Assembly (NCBI RefSeq): GCF_037042905.1 | Contig: NC_087245.1 | Span: forward strand, 6,711,501 to 6,775,500 | DNA: 64,000 nt | Reading direction: 5' to 3' | DNA from: Lytechinus pictus | Taxonomy: Eukaryota; Echinodermata; Echinoidea; Temnopleuroida; Toxopneustidae | Part shown: in pieces, positions 37,301 through 46,355 of the stretch | Layout: each line of letters opens with the position of its first letter | How positions within the stretch are numbered: the first letter of the stretch is position 1 | Program-made: the position numbers and the translations under genes | The notes under the pieces: model-generated | Told to the model about the DNA's origin: nothing | Seen by the model: only the letters and a program-made list of their open reading frames with translations | Database searches by the model: none

Positions 37301-40300
37301 ATTTAGGTAAATATGATATCATCATCTTTGTCATCATCATCATCATTGTAATGAGATGAGTTGTATCTATTTGTACTGCGCGTATGTACACCCCTTTGCA
37401 TGCGGGGTAAGGCGCGGCACTGTCCGAAGTAATAAATAAAGGATTAGTCAACTTGTATTATGGAACCTTAACAAATTGCCTTCGAGTCCTTATTTGTATG
37501 GGAATACAAATCACAACATGGTGGCAGCGGTGCAGAACTTTTATCATAGAAATGACTGGATCGATTTGATTCGATATATCTACCCTAAAGATCAGATGAG
37601 AAACGTTTTATATTGTGCCGTGTGATTGACGGAATTGACTGAACCGGCCTGGTCGTTTGAGCGAAAGCCCAGTGAGACACCGTGCCGAAGTCTTCCCGTT
37701 GTGTGCCGAAGGAATCCACTACGGCGCTTGGGGTGATACGTTATGGTACACACACCCATGAACTTTTCAAGCGCAGGTTGCCATGACATCGACGCGGACT
37801 GATATTGATTGGTCAAGCATCGCGACATAAATTATGTTGATGAGGATCGTCGACGTCACAATACGACCGGACGGGACCCTTTTGTGATAACGTCTACATC
37901 TAGCTCTTTATTGGGAACGACAAGTAGACCAAGACTTGCTGAACTGGATCCCGGTGAAATTGAGATGTAACAGAGGGCCTGCAGTTCCATCATAAGAGAG
38001 ACTTTCCATGAGTTTCCACGGGCTGCCTAACTGAGTATCAGAATGTTCAATGATTATGAATCTTAGATTCCAGTTGAGACAATGAGAGACAAATTGGGTG
38101 GTTGACTTAGACTGGATCTGCCAGAAGATAAATTTCACAGATGACAAACTAAGACTAAGTGACCGCGTCAGTGAGTATGTGAAAGGACATGTCAAAATCA
38201 GAGCCTATCTATTTCAAATGAGGAACTGAGACTATGAATGTATATTGAGCATTGAGGACACTTTCTATTGAATTTGATGTTCTTACTCTTTCTATTGAAA
38301 TTGATATTCCTTGATGTGTTAGACTTAAGGCAATTCCCTGAAATTATTTATGTATGAATGATGAATTATTACATGTTTCTCTATTTTGTATGTAGACTAT
38401 ATTTGATGTATGGATTCTAGATTTAGATCTAAGGTGTAGCACAAGGTTTTACCAAACAGATCTGTACACAAATCTTCATCTGCACAAAAGAGAAAATTAA
38501 GCAAATTTATCACACACAAATAGTGACGAGTTAATAATTTCAAAATGGGGGAAATGACCGGTATTATACCACCTTGTATGGACTGGAAGTCCCAAGATCC
38601 TCCGTCATCTTTTCAGAATTTTAGACAATATTGTGAAGTAATTTTCAAAGGTCCATTGTCAAAGAAATCAGATGAAGAGAAATGCAATTATACTCTCCTG
38701 TGGCTAGGACAAGAAGGGATACAAGTATATAAGTCCTGGGCTAAGGAATTCAAAACGCCTGATGAGATTTTTGAAGCTTTCTCCAAGCATTTTGAGCCTA
38801 AATCAAACTTCCGTGTGAGTAGATTCAACCTCCAGAAGTTCAGACAAGATCAACATGAGACAGTTGATGATTTTGTGGCCAGGTGTAAACTTCAAGCAAG
38901 GAAGTGCAAGTTTACAGATGCTGAAATGGAAGAACGTCTCATCGAACAACTCATCATTGGTACCAAGCATGTCAAGGTTCAAGAGAGACTCTTAGGAAAA
39001 GACGAGACACTCAAGCTGGATGCAGCACTTGACACGGCCAGGACACATGAAGCAACAGAAAGCCACATGAGCATGATGAAGGCTGTTGGGAACCCCAAGA
39101 TGAACATGGACGCAGTTCGAAAGAAAACACACACCGAAAGTAAGTGGCAGAAGAAATGCCAAAACTGTGGTAGATCTCATCCGAGTAAGCAGTGCCCAGC
39201 ATATGGTACCCAATGTCGCGGATGTGGAGGACAGAACCACTGGCAGAAGTGTTGCAGGAAATCTTCCCAAGGAAAGAAAACCACCTCGGGAAAATCATAT
39301 CAGAAGAAGCAACAGGGTGAGAAGTATGAGATGGGACCAAAGAAATACCAAGGTCGCCATTCATCAAAGCAAGTCCATGAAATGCAAGAGGATGATTATC
39401 CAGAGGACGAGATTGAAGTATGCAGATTTGAGACAATTACTATCGATTACATTGAGAAGGATGAAGCTTTTGCAGACATCGATATCATGCTTAAACCAAA
39501 GAAACCAGCAGTCCTAAAGGTTAAAGTGGATACAGGAGCCCAAGGAAACCTCCTACCTTTACGTCTGTATAAGCTAATGTACACAGACCGAGTGGGCAAA
39601 GATGGCCGACCACTACCTGGGATGCTCAAGAAGTCAAGGACAATTGTTACAGGATATGGCCAGAAGGTTATACCATTGCTCGGAATCCACACAATCACAT
39701 GCATGCGAGGCAACAAGAAGATTGACGCGAGATTCTATGTGGTGAATGCTGATGGACCAGCCCTAGGAGGATTGCCATTATCGCTGAATTTGGGTCTTGT
39801 GAAAATGAACTGTGAGGTGAAGGAGTCCTCAGACTGCACTATCACAGACAAGGAGCAGTTGAGAAAACTCTACCCTGATCGATTTGAAGGCATAGGACAG
39901 TTCAGTGGAGAATATCACATAGTCATTGATAAAGATGTACAGCCTGTCATACACCCTGCAAGGAGATGTCCAATACATATCAAAGATGAGATAAAACAAG
40001 AATTGGACGAGATGGAAAAACTAGATGTGATAGAGCCTGTTTTCGATCCAACAGATTGGGTATCTAGTTTGGTTTATGCCCAGAAACCAAATGGACGTTG
40101 GCGTGTATGTCTGGATCCCAAAGACCTCAACAAGGCAATCAAGCGAGCGCATACCACAATTCCTAACCTAGAGGAGATAAAACACAAGTTTGCAGGAGCT
40201 CAGGTATTTTCAACGCTCGATGCCAAGCACGGATACTGGTCAATAAAGCTGGATGATGAATCAAGTACCCTTACTACCTTTAACAGTCCATTCGGCAGGT

Positions 40301-43300
40301 ACAAATTCAAAAGACTTCCGTTTGGATTGTCTGTATCCCAGGATATATTCCAACAGAAGATGGACCAGATACTAGAGAAATGTCCGGGGGTAATAGGCCT
40401 AGCTGATGACGTCGCCGTCATTGGAGCAAACTCAGAAGAGCACGACCAGAATCTACACCATCTCATGCAAGTAGCAAGGGAACATGGTCTAGTATTCAAC
40501 ATAGAGAAGTGTAGAATCAAGAAGGACCAGATCCGATTCTTTGGATTGATTTTTGACAAGGATGGTGTTCACCCAGACCCTCGGAAGACTGCAGCCATTG
40601 ATGCCATCAAGGCACCAGCAAGTACGAAGCAGTTACAAGAGTTCCTCGGAATAGTGACCTACATGTCTCCATTTATCCCCAACCTTGCAACACAAACAGC
40701 TCCACTTAGAGAGTTGATGAAGAAGGATGCAATCTTTGCATGGACAGCATCGCATCAACAGGCATTCGAGTCCATCAAGAAGCTGATCAGTGATGAAGTT
40801 ACCCTAGCGTACTTCAATCCTGAGGAAGATGTGGTGATCGAAGTTGACGCTTCATCTAGAGGACTCGGGGCTGCCTTGACACAGAAAGGCAGACCTATAG
40901 CCTTTGCATCAAAGTCACTGACTGACACAGAGAGAAGGTACGCCAACATCGAGAGGGAAATGCTCGCTGTGATATTCGCTTGCGAGAAATTCCATACATT
41001 CGTGTATGGCAAGCCATTCAAGATTCTTTCTGACCACAAGCCACTTGAGATGATTCATCTAAAGAACCTCGGAGCAGCTCCCCCAAGGTTACAGAGGATG
41101 CTTCTACGCCTTCAAGGTTACGATGTAGTCATCAAATACAAGCCTGGACGTGAGATGTTGTTATCAGACGCAATGTCCAGACTCAATCCCCTACCAGGTC
41201 CGACTATAGAAACACCAGTGCGCATCAATCATGTCATGTTTTCTGAAGAGAAAATTCAGCAAGTTCGAAATGCAACTGCCCAAGATGATGAGTTATGCGC
41301 ATTGAGAGATGTCATCCTTCAAGGTTGGCCTGGAGATCGACGTGATGTAGCACAACCACTGAGAAAGTACTGGGCATACCGAGATGAATTGTCCATTGAA
41401 GATGGTGTGTTGCTCAAGGGGTCAAGAGTGTTCATTCCAAAAGCCATAACACAAGAGTTTCTAGACAAACTACACGATGCACATCAAGGAGTGATAAAAA
41501 GCCAGCTACTAGCCAAAAATTCCATCTACTGGCATGGCATAAATTCACACATTGAAGAAAGAGTGAAGTCATGTCCAATATGCCAGGAATATGGAAAGTC
41601 ACAAACACCAGAACCACTGCATCCTCATGACATCCCGACAAGACCTTGGCAAGTCATCGCAACCGATCTATTTCACCTGGATGGGAAGGAGTATCTGTTG
41701 GTTGCGGACGTCTACTCCAAGTTTCCGATCGTGAAGAAACTCCAGCATACAACAAGTGCCAATATCATCAGTTTGATCAAAGAAATATTTTCAGAACAAG
41801 GCACACCTGAAAAGTTATTGAGTGACAATGGCCCACAATACAGTAGCGCACAGTTCAAGACCTTCGCTGAAGAATGGAGGTTCACTCACATAACCTCAAG
41901 TCCAAGATACCCCCAGTCCAACGGTTACATTGAACGACAGGTCAAGACCATCAAGACGACAATGATGAAAGCAAAGCAAGCCAAGCAGGACATCAACAAA
42001 GCCTTACAATACTTGCGAGCCACTCCCATTGACCATCACCTACCATCACCAGCAGAAATACTGTTAGGCAGGAAGATACAATCAGATCTTCCAACTAGGA
42101 TCAGAAACCACGATCCTAACAGAGACGCTATCAAAGAACGCCTCCAAGCAAGACAAGATCAGCAGAAGACCTACTATGACAGGAACACACGTTCCCTTCC
42201 ACCACTACATCAGGGACAACAGGTTCGAGTGCAGAATCAGGAGAGCGGAAAATGGGAAAAAGGAACAATCCTTAACAAGAGACCTGAACCTAAATCTTAT
42301 GAAGTACGAACACCTAGTGGTCAAACTCTACGCCGCACCCGTAGGCATATCCGGGAAACCGGAGAAAAACATGAAACAGAACAGGTCATTCCACAGCCTG
42401 ATCATGACAGTACTGATGCAAGTAGTGATACACTCAATTCACAAAAGTTCAGTGACAAACAAACTCAAGACACACATGTCAGAAAAAATGGCAGACAATC
42501 CCAGAACACATATATCACTAGATCAGGTCGTCATGTGCACAGACCTGAACGTTTTGACCCTTAAGTGTATTATATGTAAATATGTTTAGGCACGCAAAGT
42601 TAAAAGTGCTAAAAGCTTGTTAAATATTATTAATATGTACGATGATTCAGATAACTAAGAACTGGAAATTTTTTTTCCAAACAATTTACGTTAAAATTTA
42701 TATGTGGATTGATGCACTACAAAGCAAAACAAGTGTGTTTTAAAGAACAATCATCGTCATCATCATCATCATCTTTTTCATCATTATGATAATAAAAGTA
42801 ATCATCATCATCATTATCATAATTATAATAATCATCATTATTTTCCGCCTCCTCCCCCTTCTCTTCATCATCGTTACCACATCAGTATCCTCTATCATTA
42901 TCACCACTCCCATGAATATCATCATCATCGTCGTCGCTTTCATCTTCGTCAACATCATCAAGCTATACAATTACCTAAAATGAAAATAAAGTTATACAAT
43001 ATGCAAAGATTTAATTACAAAACGAAACATATGATGTATCATTTTGAATATCTTATTTACAGGTGTCATGGTAATGACGCAACACTTTCTTGGATCAATC
43101 GTCAGCGGCGCTTTAATCAAGAAATTTGATTTAAAGTTTGAAGGCCTTCTGAAACTTAGTATCTGCTCAATATTCTGCTCTCTATTAATGGGCCTATCAT
43201 TTCTCATGCATTGTCCTAATCCACCATTGGCAGGGATCACAGTGGAATATCAAACGTAAGTAAAGTCATCAAATATTCTATATTAACCCAATGACGCCCG

Positions 43301-45475
43301 GTTGCTGCAATGATACTTCCATTATTTTTCAATTTTCCACTGTATGTAGACGTACTATAATCCAAGCAGTGAATAATATATAACATCATCATGTTATAAA
43401 TCGCATTTTATTGGCATGATAGAACACTCAAACACGTATCAAGTTTTGCTCTTATTTACTTATGTCCTTTTTTGGTTAAAGGCAATCTGAATTTTAGCAC
43501 ACTAAACTTAATTTCCCGACGTTTCACGTCGACAATTATAATTTAAAGCTGCGATTCATAGATGGCTATTTTAGTCTAAAGACTGACCTACGGATAGAGA
43601 AGAAGTTTGATGTAATCAGCAAGCACGGTTTCTTATATGCTGTTGGCGGCCCATTACTATTTGATCAACATTTCGAATTAAATTCATTGCAGTTTTATAT
43701 TACATGTTTCATTCTTGCTTCTCCTAGATCGATACCGATATCTAGTGATGAGATATCACTAATCTCACCATGTAACTCTCGTTGTACATGTCCTGAATAC
43801 TTTGAACCTGTATGCGGGGAAGACAGTGTCATGTACTTCTCTCCTTGCCATGCTGGATGCACCGAAGATGAATACGTAGATGATGACGGTACAAAGGTGA
43901 GTGATGCTTCATGCGTCATCAGCTAATGTACTGACACAGCATTTAACGCCATATACACTGAAGAAATTATCATAATATTATACACTAAAACTTGAAGATA
44001 CTCTTCGAAATCATGTTCAGAATTGTAAAGCGGTAACTTCTAAACATTGTGTCAAAGATCTGAAGGTCGCTATCTCGTCAGAAATTGATGGTGCATTATC
44101 ATATTATATTTTCTGCAGTATATTAAATTAAATTTGTTTTCATTACGCCAGATATACACCGATTGTCGATGCATAGTGCTTAATAATGATACGTTCATAT
44201 CTACCTATGATGACGTCACAACGGATAGAAGAGATCTATACGGAGGTGTTAAACCAGGGCGCTGCCAAACCTCATGTAATTTACAATGGCTTTTCCTCGC
44301 GTTACTATGGTTTTTTGCATTCTTTGGGACCATGACGTCTATTCCTGCTTGGATTGCAACAATGAGGTAACTTAGACATTGTGTACTTGATAAGTTCTAA
44401 TCGCTGATGTGGTTTACGGTACACCATGTGAAGTGTTATGGAAACAGTGGATAGAAGAAGAGAAGAAATGGATAGGCGAGAAAGTGGAGATTTGAGAGTA
44501 GAGTATTCTTTCTTGAAAGTAGTCCTGAAAAGGACTGTAAACCAGGAAAGATTGATGAGTTGAGAACAGCTTGAGTAGTAGAGCTAATGAGGAGATGCTG
44601 GCTTGAGTCGGCGAGTAGAGATGATGAGTAGTAGAGAGACTCGACGTTTCGGGAGTGAAGACGGACAGTCAACCTGCCCGAAACGTCGAGTCTCTCTACT
44701 ACTCATCATCTCTACTCGCCGACTCAAGCCAGCATCTCCTCATTAGCTCTACTACTCAAGCTGTTCTCAACTCATCAATCTTTCCTGGTTTACAGTCCTT
44801 TTCAGGACTACTTTCAAGAAAGAATACTCTACTCTCAAATCTCCACTTTCTCGCCTATCCATTTCTTCTCTTCTTCTATCCACTGTTTCCATAACACTTC
44901 GCATGGTGTACCGTAAACCACATCAGCGATTGTACATACCACCATGCAAACCTTCAAACAACATTTGATAAGTTCTCTCTCAAAATACTGTAAAAGCTGT
45001 TTATGGAAGTATAATTTCATTTAAAAAAAAGGGATTGTAACCAAGGTTCCATCACCTGTAATGCTAAATCAATCATTTATTTTTGTTTATGGAACTGCGT
45101 CTCAGATTCAAATTCATATTGAAATACCGTTGCAGAATATGAGAGGAGGCACAAACAACTAATGCTCATTTGCTCTGTATGCAATTCGAACATAATTATC
45201 ATTAAAAAAACATACATAACCTAAAATGATATCTAAATAACAGGTATTCATGATTACATTTTATTTCATTCACTCTAGGTCTGTCTCCTATTCACAGAGA
45301 GCTTTCGCCCTAGGTGTACAGAGTGTGTTCTATGGTGGTTTAGGTGAGTTACAAGGATCATGAACAAGTATACATGTTTCTACATAATTTGTTTTATTAG
45401 CCATAATCATATACGATCAGTGGCGTACCTATAATTTTCCACAGGGGGGCAAATTCGTCCGCCAAAAAATTGACA

Positions 45476-45506
<31 letters not shown>

Positions 45507-46355
45507 GGTCTTCAACAACCACAAATAAAGGATTTCGTACCAGAAAAAAATTTGACCGTGACAAGCAAAAAAAGGTCTTCAAGACTCGTCAGGTGGGCAG
45601 GGATATGTCCCTTGCATGGGTTGTGACTCGTCGGGGGGGGGGCAGTCTGCCCCCCCCCCCGTAGGTACGCTAGTGTATATACAATTAAATTTTGGAATGG
45701 GATACAGATACAAAGTTTCAGTATGAAGATACGTCCTTCGCGGCTTTGATATACCTTACAGGTGACTTGTTTTGAAAACTAATAGATGTTTAACGTTTGG
45801 GTGTATTGCTGGGCGAGCGTTGTACCATCCAACTGTCAGGAATCTTTCTCAATTCTCTTTCTGAATGGAAAATGTTCTATGCACCCTGCTTCTCTATACA
45901 TGAATCTAACTCTGAAATGCCTTGTAATGAACCAGACGAATCGAACTAATGATACAAAGGGTGTTTGTATTATGTGGAGTGAAAATTAATATTTGTGTAT
46001 CATGGAAAGGTTCATTTATACTTATTATTACTTTGTTGTATGTTCTTTATTTCTTCTCTCTTTTTCATCTAACAACGCAGGTACTGTTCCAGCACCCATC
46101 GTATTCGGATTGATAATTGATCAGGCATGTATTAAATGGGACGAGTCAAACTGCAGTGGGTCCGGGGCCTGTCTAGTCTACGATAATCAAGCATTCTCCA
46201 AATATTTCCTCATCCTTGCCTTGTGTTTTAAATCAGCCTCGTTATGTTTATTGTTGCTCTCTCGATCGTGCTACACCCCTACTGAGGAGAAGCTTGATGC
46301 CAGAGATGTGTACGCCGGGCGGTCGAGACCACGGTTTCCCACAACAGAACTTTAA
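30987..46355 (+). CDS. SLCO: OATP-B: solute carrier organic anion transporter family member, 12 coding exons
   Basis: Tandem paralogue of OATP-A. The coding exons are 30987-31355, 32402-32592, 33325-33551, 35148-35303, 36010-36109, 36605-36726, 37052-37306, 43063-43255, 43728-43896, 44152-44366, 45279-45343 and 46081-46355, giving 778 aa with all GT-AG introns and consistent phases. It has the same 12-TM plan: CGWGRFTPSC before TM1, LTYMDDN after TM4, DNPLWVGAWWLGFL near residue 360 and a Kazal-like loop (PVCGEDSVMYFSPCHAGC). The N-terminus is longer (123 aa) and carries a proline-rich PPPYEP and an Asp/Glu run. The C-terminal tail is basic, unlike the acidic tail of OATP-A. A Gypsy element occupies intron 7 and a large palindrome intron 10, both compatible with splicing if removed. 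Substrate unknown. Confidence 0.93.
32402..32592 (+). CDS. OATP-B exon 2: TM1-TM2
   Basis: Acceptor TTCTTCTAG|GTATGC, donor ATCAC|GTAGGT, phase 2. It encodes VCMNVKAYLLVYSLIG to TFTIFIT. The donor interrupts a sequence that is continuous in OATP-A. Confidence 0.9.
32645..32886. mobile_element. hAT-like MITE with 8-bp TSD in OATP-B intron 2
   Basis: GCTCAAGG at 32637-32644 and 32887-32894 flanks ends CAGTGGCGTACCC and GGGTACGCTAATG. The interior has G-runs, TTTGACAAGC, poly-A and TGACTCGTCAGG. It sits ~50 bp after the exon 2 donor. Confidence 0.9.
33325..33551 (+). CDS. OATP-B exon 3: TM3 and loop 2
   Basis: Acceptor CTCTCTAG|GTATAT, donor ACAG|GTAATT, phase 1 out. It encodes YIGEQRHKPRWVGVGS and TM3. 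The loop has NLS and NTT sequons. Confidence 0.9.
34056..34485. mobile_element. PIF/Harbinger-type MITE, 430 bp, in OATP-B intron 3
   Basis: TAA at 34053-34055 and 34486-34488 flanks AGCCCCCATCACACTTATTC and the near-perfect inverse ending GTGATGGGTGCT. TIRs run about 28 bp. No coding frame. The TWA target and terminal composition fit PIF/Harbinger. Confidence 0.82.
35148..35303 (+). CDS. OATP-B exon 4: TM4
   Basis: 156 nt. Acceptor ATCTCAG|AAATCG, donor CATGG|GTGAGA. It encodes PVFTLGLTYMDDNLSSKTFG. Confidence 0.92.
36010..36109 (+). CDS. OATP-B exon 5: TM5
   Basis: 100 nt. Acceptor TATCCCTAG|GCATTT, donor TCAAG|GTATTC. It encodes MSFGPAAGYFIGSITLS. Confidence 0.92.
36605..36726 (+). CDS. 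OATP-B exon 6: OATP signature and TM6
   Basis: 122 nt. Acceptor AACACAG|TGTAAC, donor ACCAG|GTAAGT. It encodes DNPLWVGAWWLGFLISAG; as in OATP-A, Leu stands where the classical signature has Arg. Confidence 0.93.
37052..37306 (+). CDS. OATP-B exon 7: cytosolic loop and TM7
   Basis: 255 nt. Acceptor CAAATTAG|GAATGA, donor TTTAG|GTAAAT. It encodes a strongly basic linker (KKKQRERRRQGNKG) and TM7. The following intron is the one invaded by the Gypsy element. Confidence 0.92.
37519..37536 (+). other. Candidate primer-binding site of the Gypsy element
   Basis: TGGTGGCAGCGGTGCAGA follows directly after an LTR-like ACA end, the usual place and TGG start of a tRNA primer-binding site. The cognate tRNA was not determined. 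Confidence 0.5.
38545..42564 (+). CDS. Gypsy gag-pol polyprotein, uninterrupted 1339 aa
   Basis: A retrotransposon polyprotein in one continuous frame. Domains in order: gag-like region (1-200); two CCHC-like zinc knuckles (about 204-238, CQNCGRSHPSKQC and CRGCGGQNHWQKC); aspartic protease with DTGA at 329; reverse transcriptase with the catalytic pair in LADDVAV at residues 621-622, where many relatives have YxDD; RNase H with EVDASSRG (D768); integrase with an HHCC-like N-domain (H977, H980, CPIC) and a D1041/D1094/E1130 triad showing the classic 35-residue D-E spacing. No envelope frame follows. The absence of stops or frameshifts suggests a recent insertion. Gag and Pol share a frame, so no frameshift is needed for Pol. 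Confidence 0.95.
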   Translation: MGEMTGIIPPCMDWKSQDPPSSFQNFRQYCEVIFKGPLSKKSDEEKCNYTLLWLGQEGIQVYKSWAKEFKTPDEIFEAFSKHFEPKSNFRVSRFNLQKFRQDQHETVDDFVARCKLQARKCKFTDAEMEERLIEQLIIGTKHVKVQERLLGKDETLKLDAALDTARTHEATESHMSMMKAVGNPKMNMDAVRKKTHTESKWQKKCQNCGRSHPSKQCPAYGTQCRGCGGQNHWQKCCRKSSQGKKTTSGKSYQKKQQGEKYEMGPKKYQGRHSSKQVHEMQEDDYPEDEIEVCRFETITIDYIEKDEAFADIDIMLKPKKPAVLKVKVDTGAQGNLLPLRLYKLMYTDRVGKDGRPLPGMLKKSRTIVTGYGQKVIPLLGIHTITCMRGNKKIDARFYVVNADGPALGGLPLSLNLGLVKMNCEVKESSDCTITDKEQLRKLYPDRFEGIGQFSGEYHIVIDKDVQPVIHPARRCPIHIKDEIKQELDEMEKLDVIEPVFDPTDWVSSLVYAQKPNGRWRVCLDPKDLNKAIKRAHTTIPNLEEIKHKFAGAQVFSTLDAKHGYWSIKLDDESSTLTTFNSPFGRYKFKRLPFGLSVSQDIFQQKMDQILEKCPGVIGLADDVAVIGANSEEHDQNLHHLMQVAREHGLVFNIEKCRIKKDQIRFFGLIFDKDGVHPDPRKTAAIDAIKAPASTKQLQEFLGIVTYMSPFIPNLATQTAPLRELMKKDAIFAWTASHQQAFESIKKLISDEVTLAYFNPEEDVVIEVDASSRGLGAALTQKGRPIAFASKSLTDTERRYANIEREMLAVIFACEKFHTFVYGKPFKILSDHKPLEMIHLKNLGAAPPRLQRMLLRLQGYDVVIKYKPGREMLLSDAMSRLNPLPGPTIETPVRINHVMFSEEKIQQVRNATAQDDELCALRDVILQGWPGDRRDVAQPLRKYWAYRDELSIEDGVLLKGSRVFIPKAITQEFLDKLHDAHQGVIKSQLLAKNSIYWHGINSHIEERVKSCPICQEYGKSQTPEPLHPHDIPTRPWQVIATDLFHLDGKEYLLVADVYSKFPIVKKLQHTTSANIISLIKEIFSEQGTPEKLLSDNGPQYSSAQFKTFAEEWRFTHITSSPRYPQSNGYIERQVKTIKTTMMKAKQAKQDINKALQYLRATPIDHHLPSPAEILLGRKIQSDLPTRIRNHDPNRDAIKERLQARQDQQKTYYDRNTRSLPPLHQGQQVRVQNQESGKWEKGTILNKRPEPKSYEVRTPSGQTLRRTRRHIRETGEKHETEQVIPQPDHDSTDASSDTLNSQKFSDKQTQDTHVRKNGRQSQNTYITRSGRHVHRPERFDP
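42745..42965 (+). repeat. ATC/ATT-rich microsatellite
   Basis: Imperfect (ATC)n and (ATT)n tracts between the Gypsy coding frame and exon 8 of OATP-B. A shorter (ATC)n tract lies at 37317-37345 at the other border, so the element probably landed within an existing microsatellite. Confidence 0.8.
43063..43255 (+). CDS. OATP-B exon 8: TM8-TM9
   Basis: 193 nt. Acceptor ATTTACAG|GTGTCA, donor CAAAC|GTAAGT. It encodes LIKKFDLKFEGLLKLS and FLMHCPNPPLAGIT, matching OATP-A exon 7. Confidence 0.92.
43728..43896 (+). CDS. OATP-B exon 9: Kazal-like loop
   Basis: Acceptor TCTCCTAG|ATCGAT, donor AAAG|GTGAGT, phase 0 out. It holds six cysteines in PCNSRCTCPEYFEPVCGED...SPCHAGC. Confidence 0.92.
44152..44366 (+). 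CDS. OATP-B exon 10: end of Kazal loop and TM10
   Basis: Acceptor TACGCCAG|ATATAC, donor ATGAG|GTAACT. It supplies TDCRC and GRCQTSC, then TM10 ending SIPAWIATMR. Confidence 0.9.
44399..44931. repeat. 255-bp near-perfect inverted repeat with 23-nt loop in OATP-B intron 10
   Basis: The arms 44399-44653 and 44677-44931 are reverse complements; the one difference I found is T/C in CCATGYGAAG. The spacer is 44654-44676. A 12-bp direct repeat TTGATAAGTTCT lies immediately left of the left arm (44387-44398) and again at 44965-44976, 33 nt beyond the right arm, as a target-site duplication would. No protein frame is conserved; the identical frames in both arms are a consequence of the inversion. 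Confidence 0.93.
45279..45343 (+). CDS. OATP-B exon 11: start of TM11
   Basis: A 65-nt exon, acceptor CACTCTAG|GTCTGT, donor TTTAG|GTGAGT. It encodes SVSYSQRAFALGVQSVFYGG. It is single copy here, unlike the repeated OATP-A counterpart. Confidence 0.9.
45418..45675. mobile_element. hAT-like MITE in OATP-B intron 11
   Basis: Ends CAGTGGCGTACCTA and TAGGTACGCTAGTG with interior TTGACAAGC, a long poly-A, AAAGGATTTCGTACCAGAAA and TGACTCGTCGGG. The flanks (ATATACGAT / TATATACAAT) are only an approximate duplication. It lies 75 bp downstream of the exon 11 donor. Confidence 0.82.
46081..46355 (+). CDS. OATP-B exon 12: TM11-TM12 and C-terminal tail
   Basis: Acceptor AACAACGCAG|GTACTG. It begins TVPAPIVFGLIIDQACIKW, encodes TM12, and ends in a tail rich in Arg/Pro with stop TAA at 46353-46355. 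Confidence 0.9.

Larger units (their letters stand above)
37345..42740 (+). mobile_element. Ty3/Gypsy LTR retrotransposon in OATP-B intron 7 (3' LTR not found)
   Basis: A sense-oriented element between exons 7 and 8. The left part (about 37345-37518) looks like a short LTR, with AATAAATAAAGG and an end ...AATCACAACA. It is followed by a candidate primer-binding site at 37519, a ~1-kb leader and the gag-pol frame at 38545-42564. I could not find a second copy of the LTR before exon 8: the 3' flank soon becomes an ATC-rich microsatellite. Both outer borders are approximate. The element is either 3' truncated or its 3' LTR was lost. Confidence 0.8.

Noticed and set aside
42740-42970. Ile/Met-rich frames
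   Set aside because: Translation of the ATC microsatellite on either strand.
44436-44894. Two identical 78-79-codon frames on opposite strands
   Set aside because: They are mirror images produced by the inverted repeat; no coding signature.
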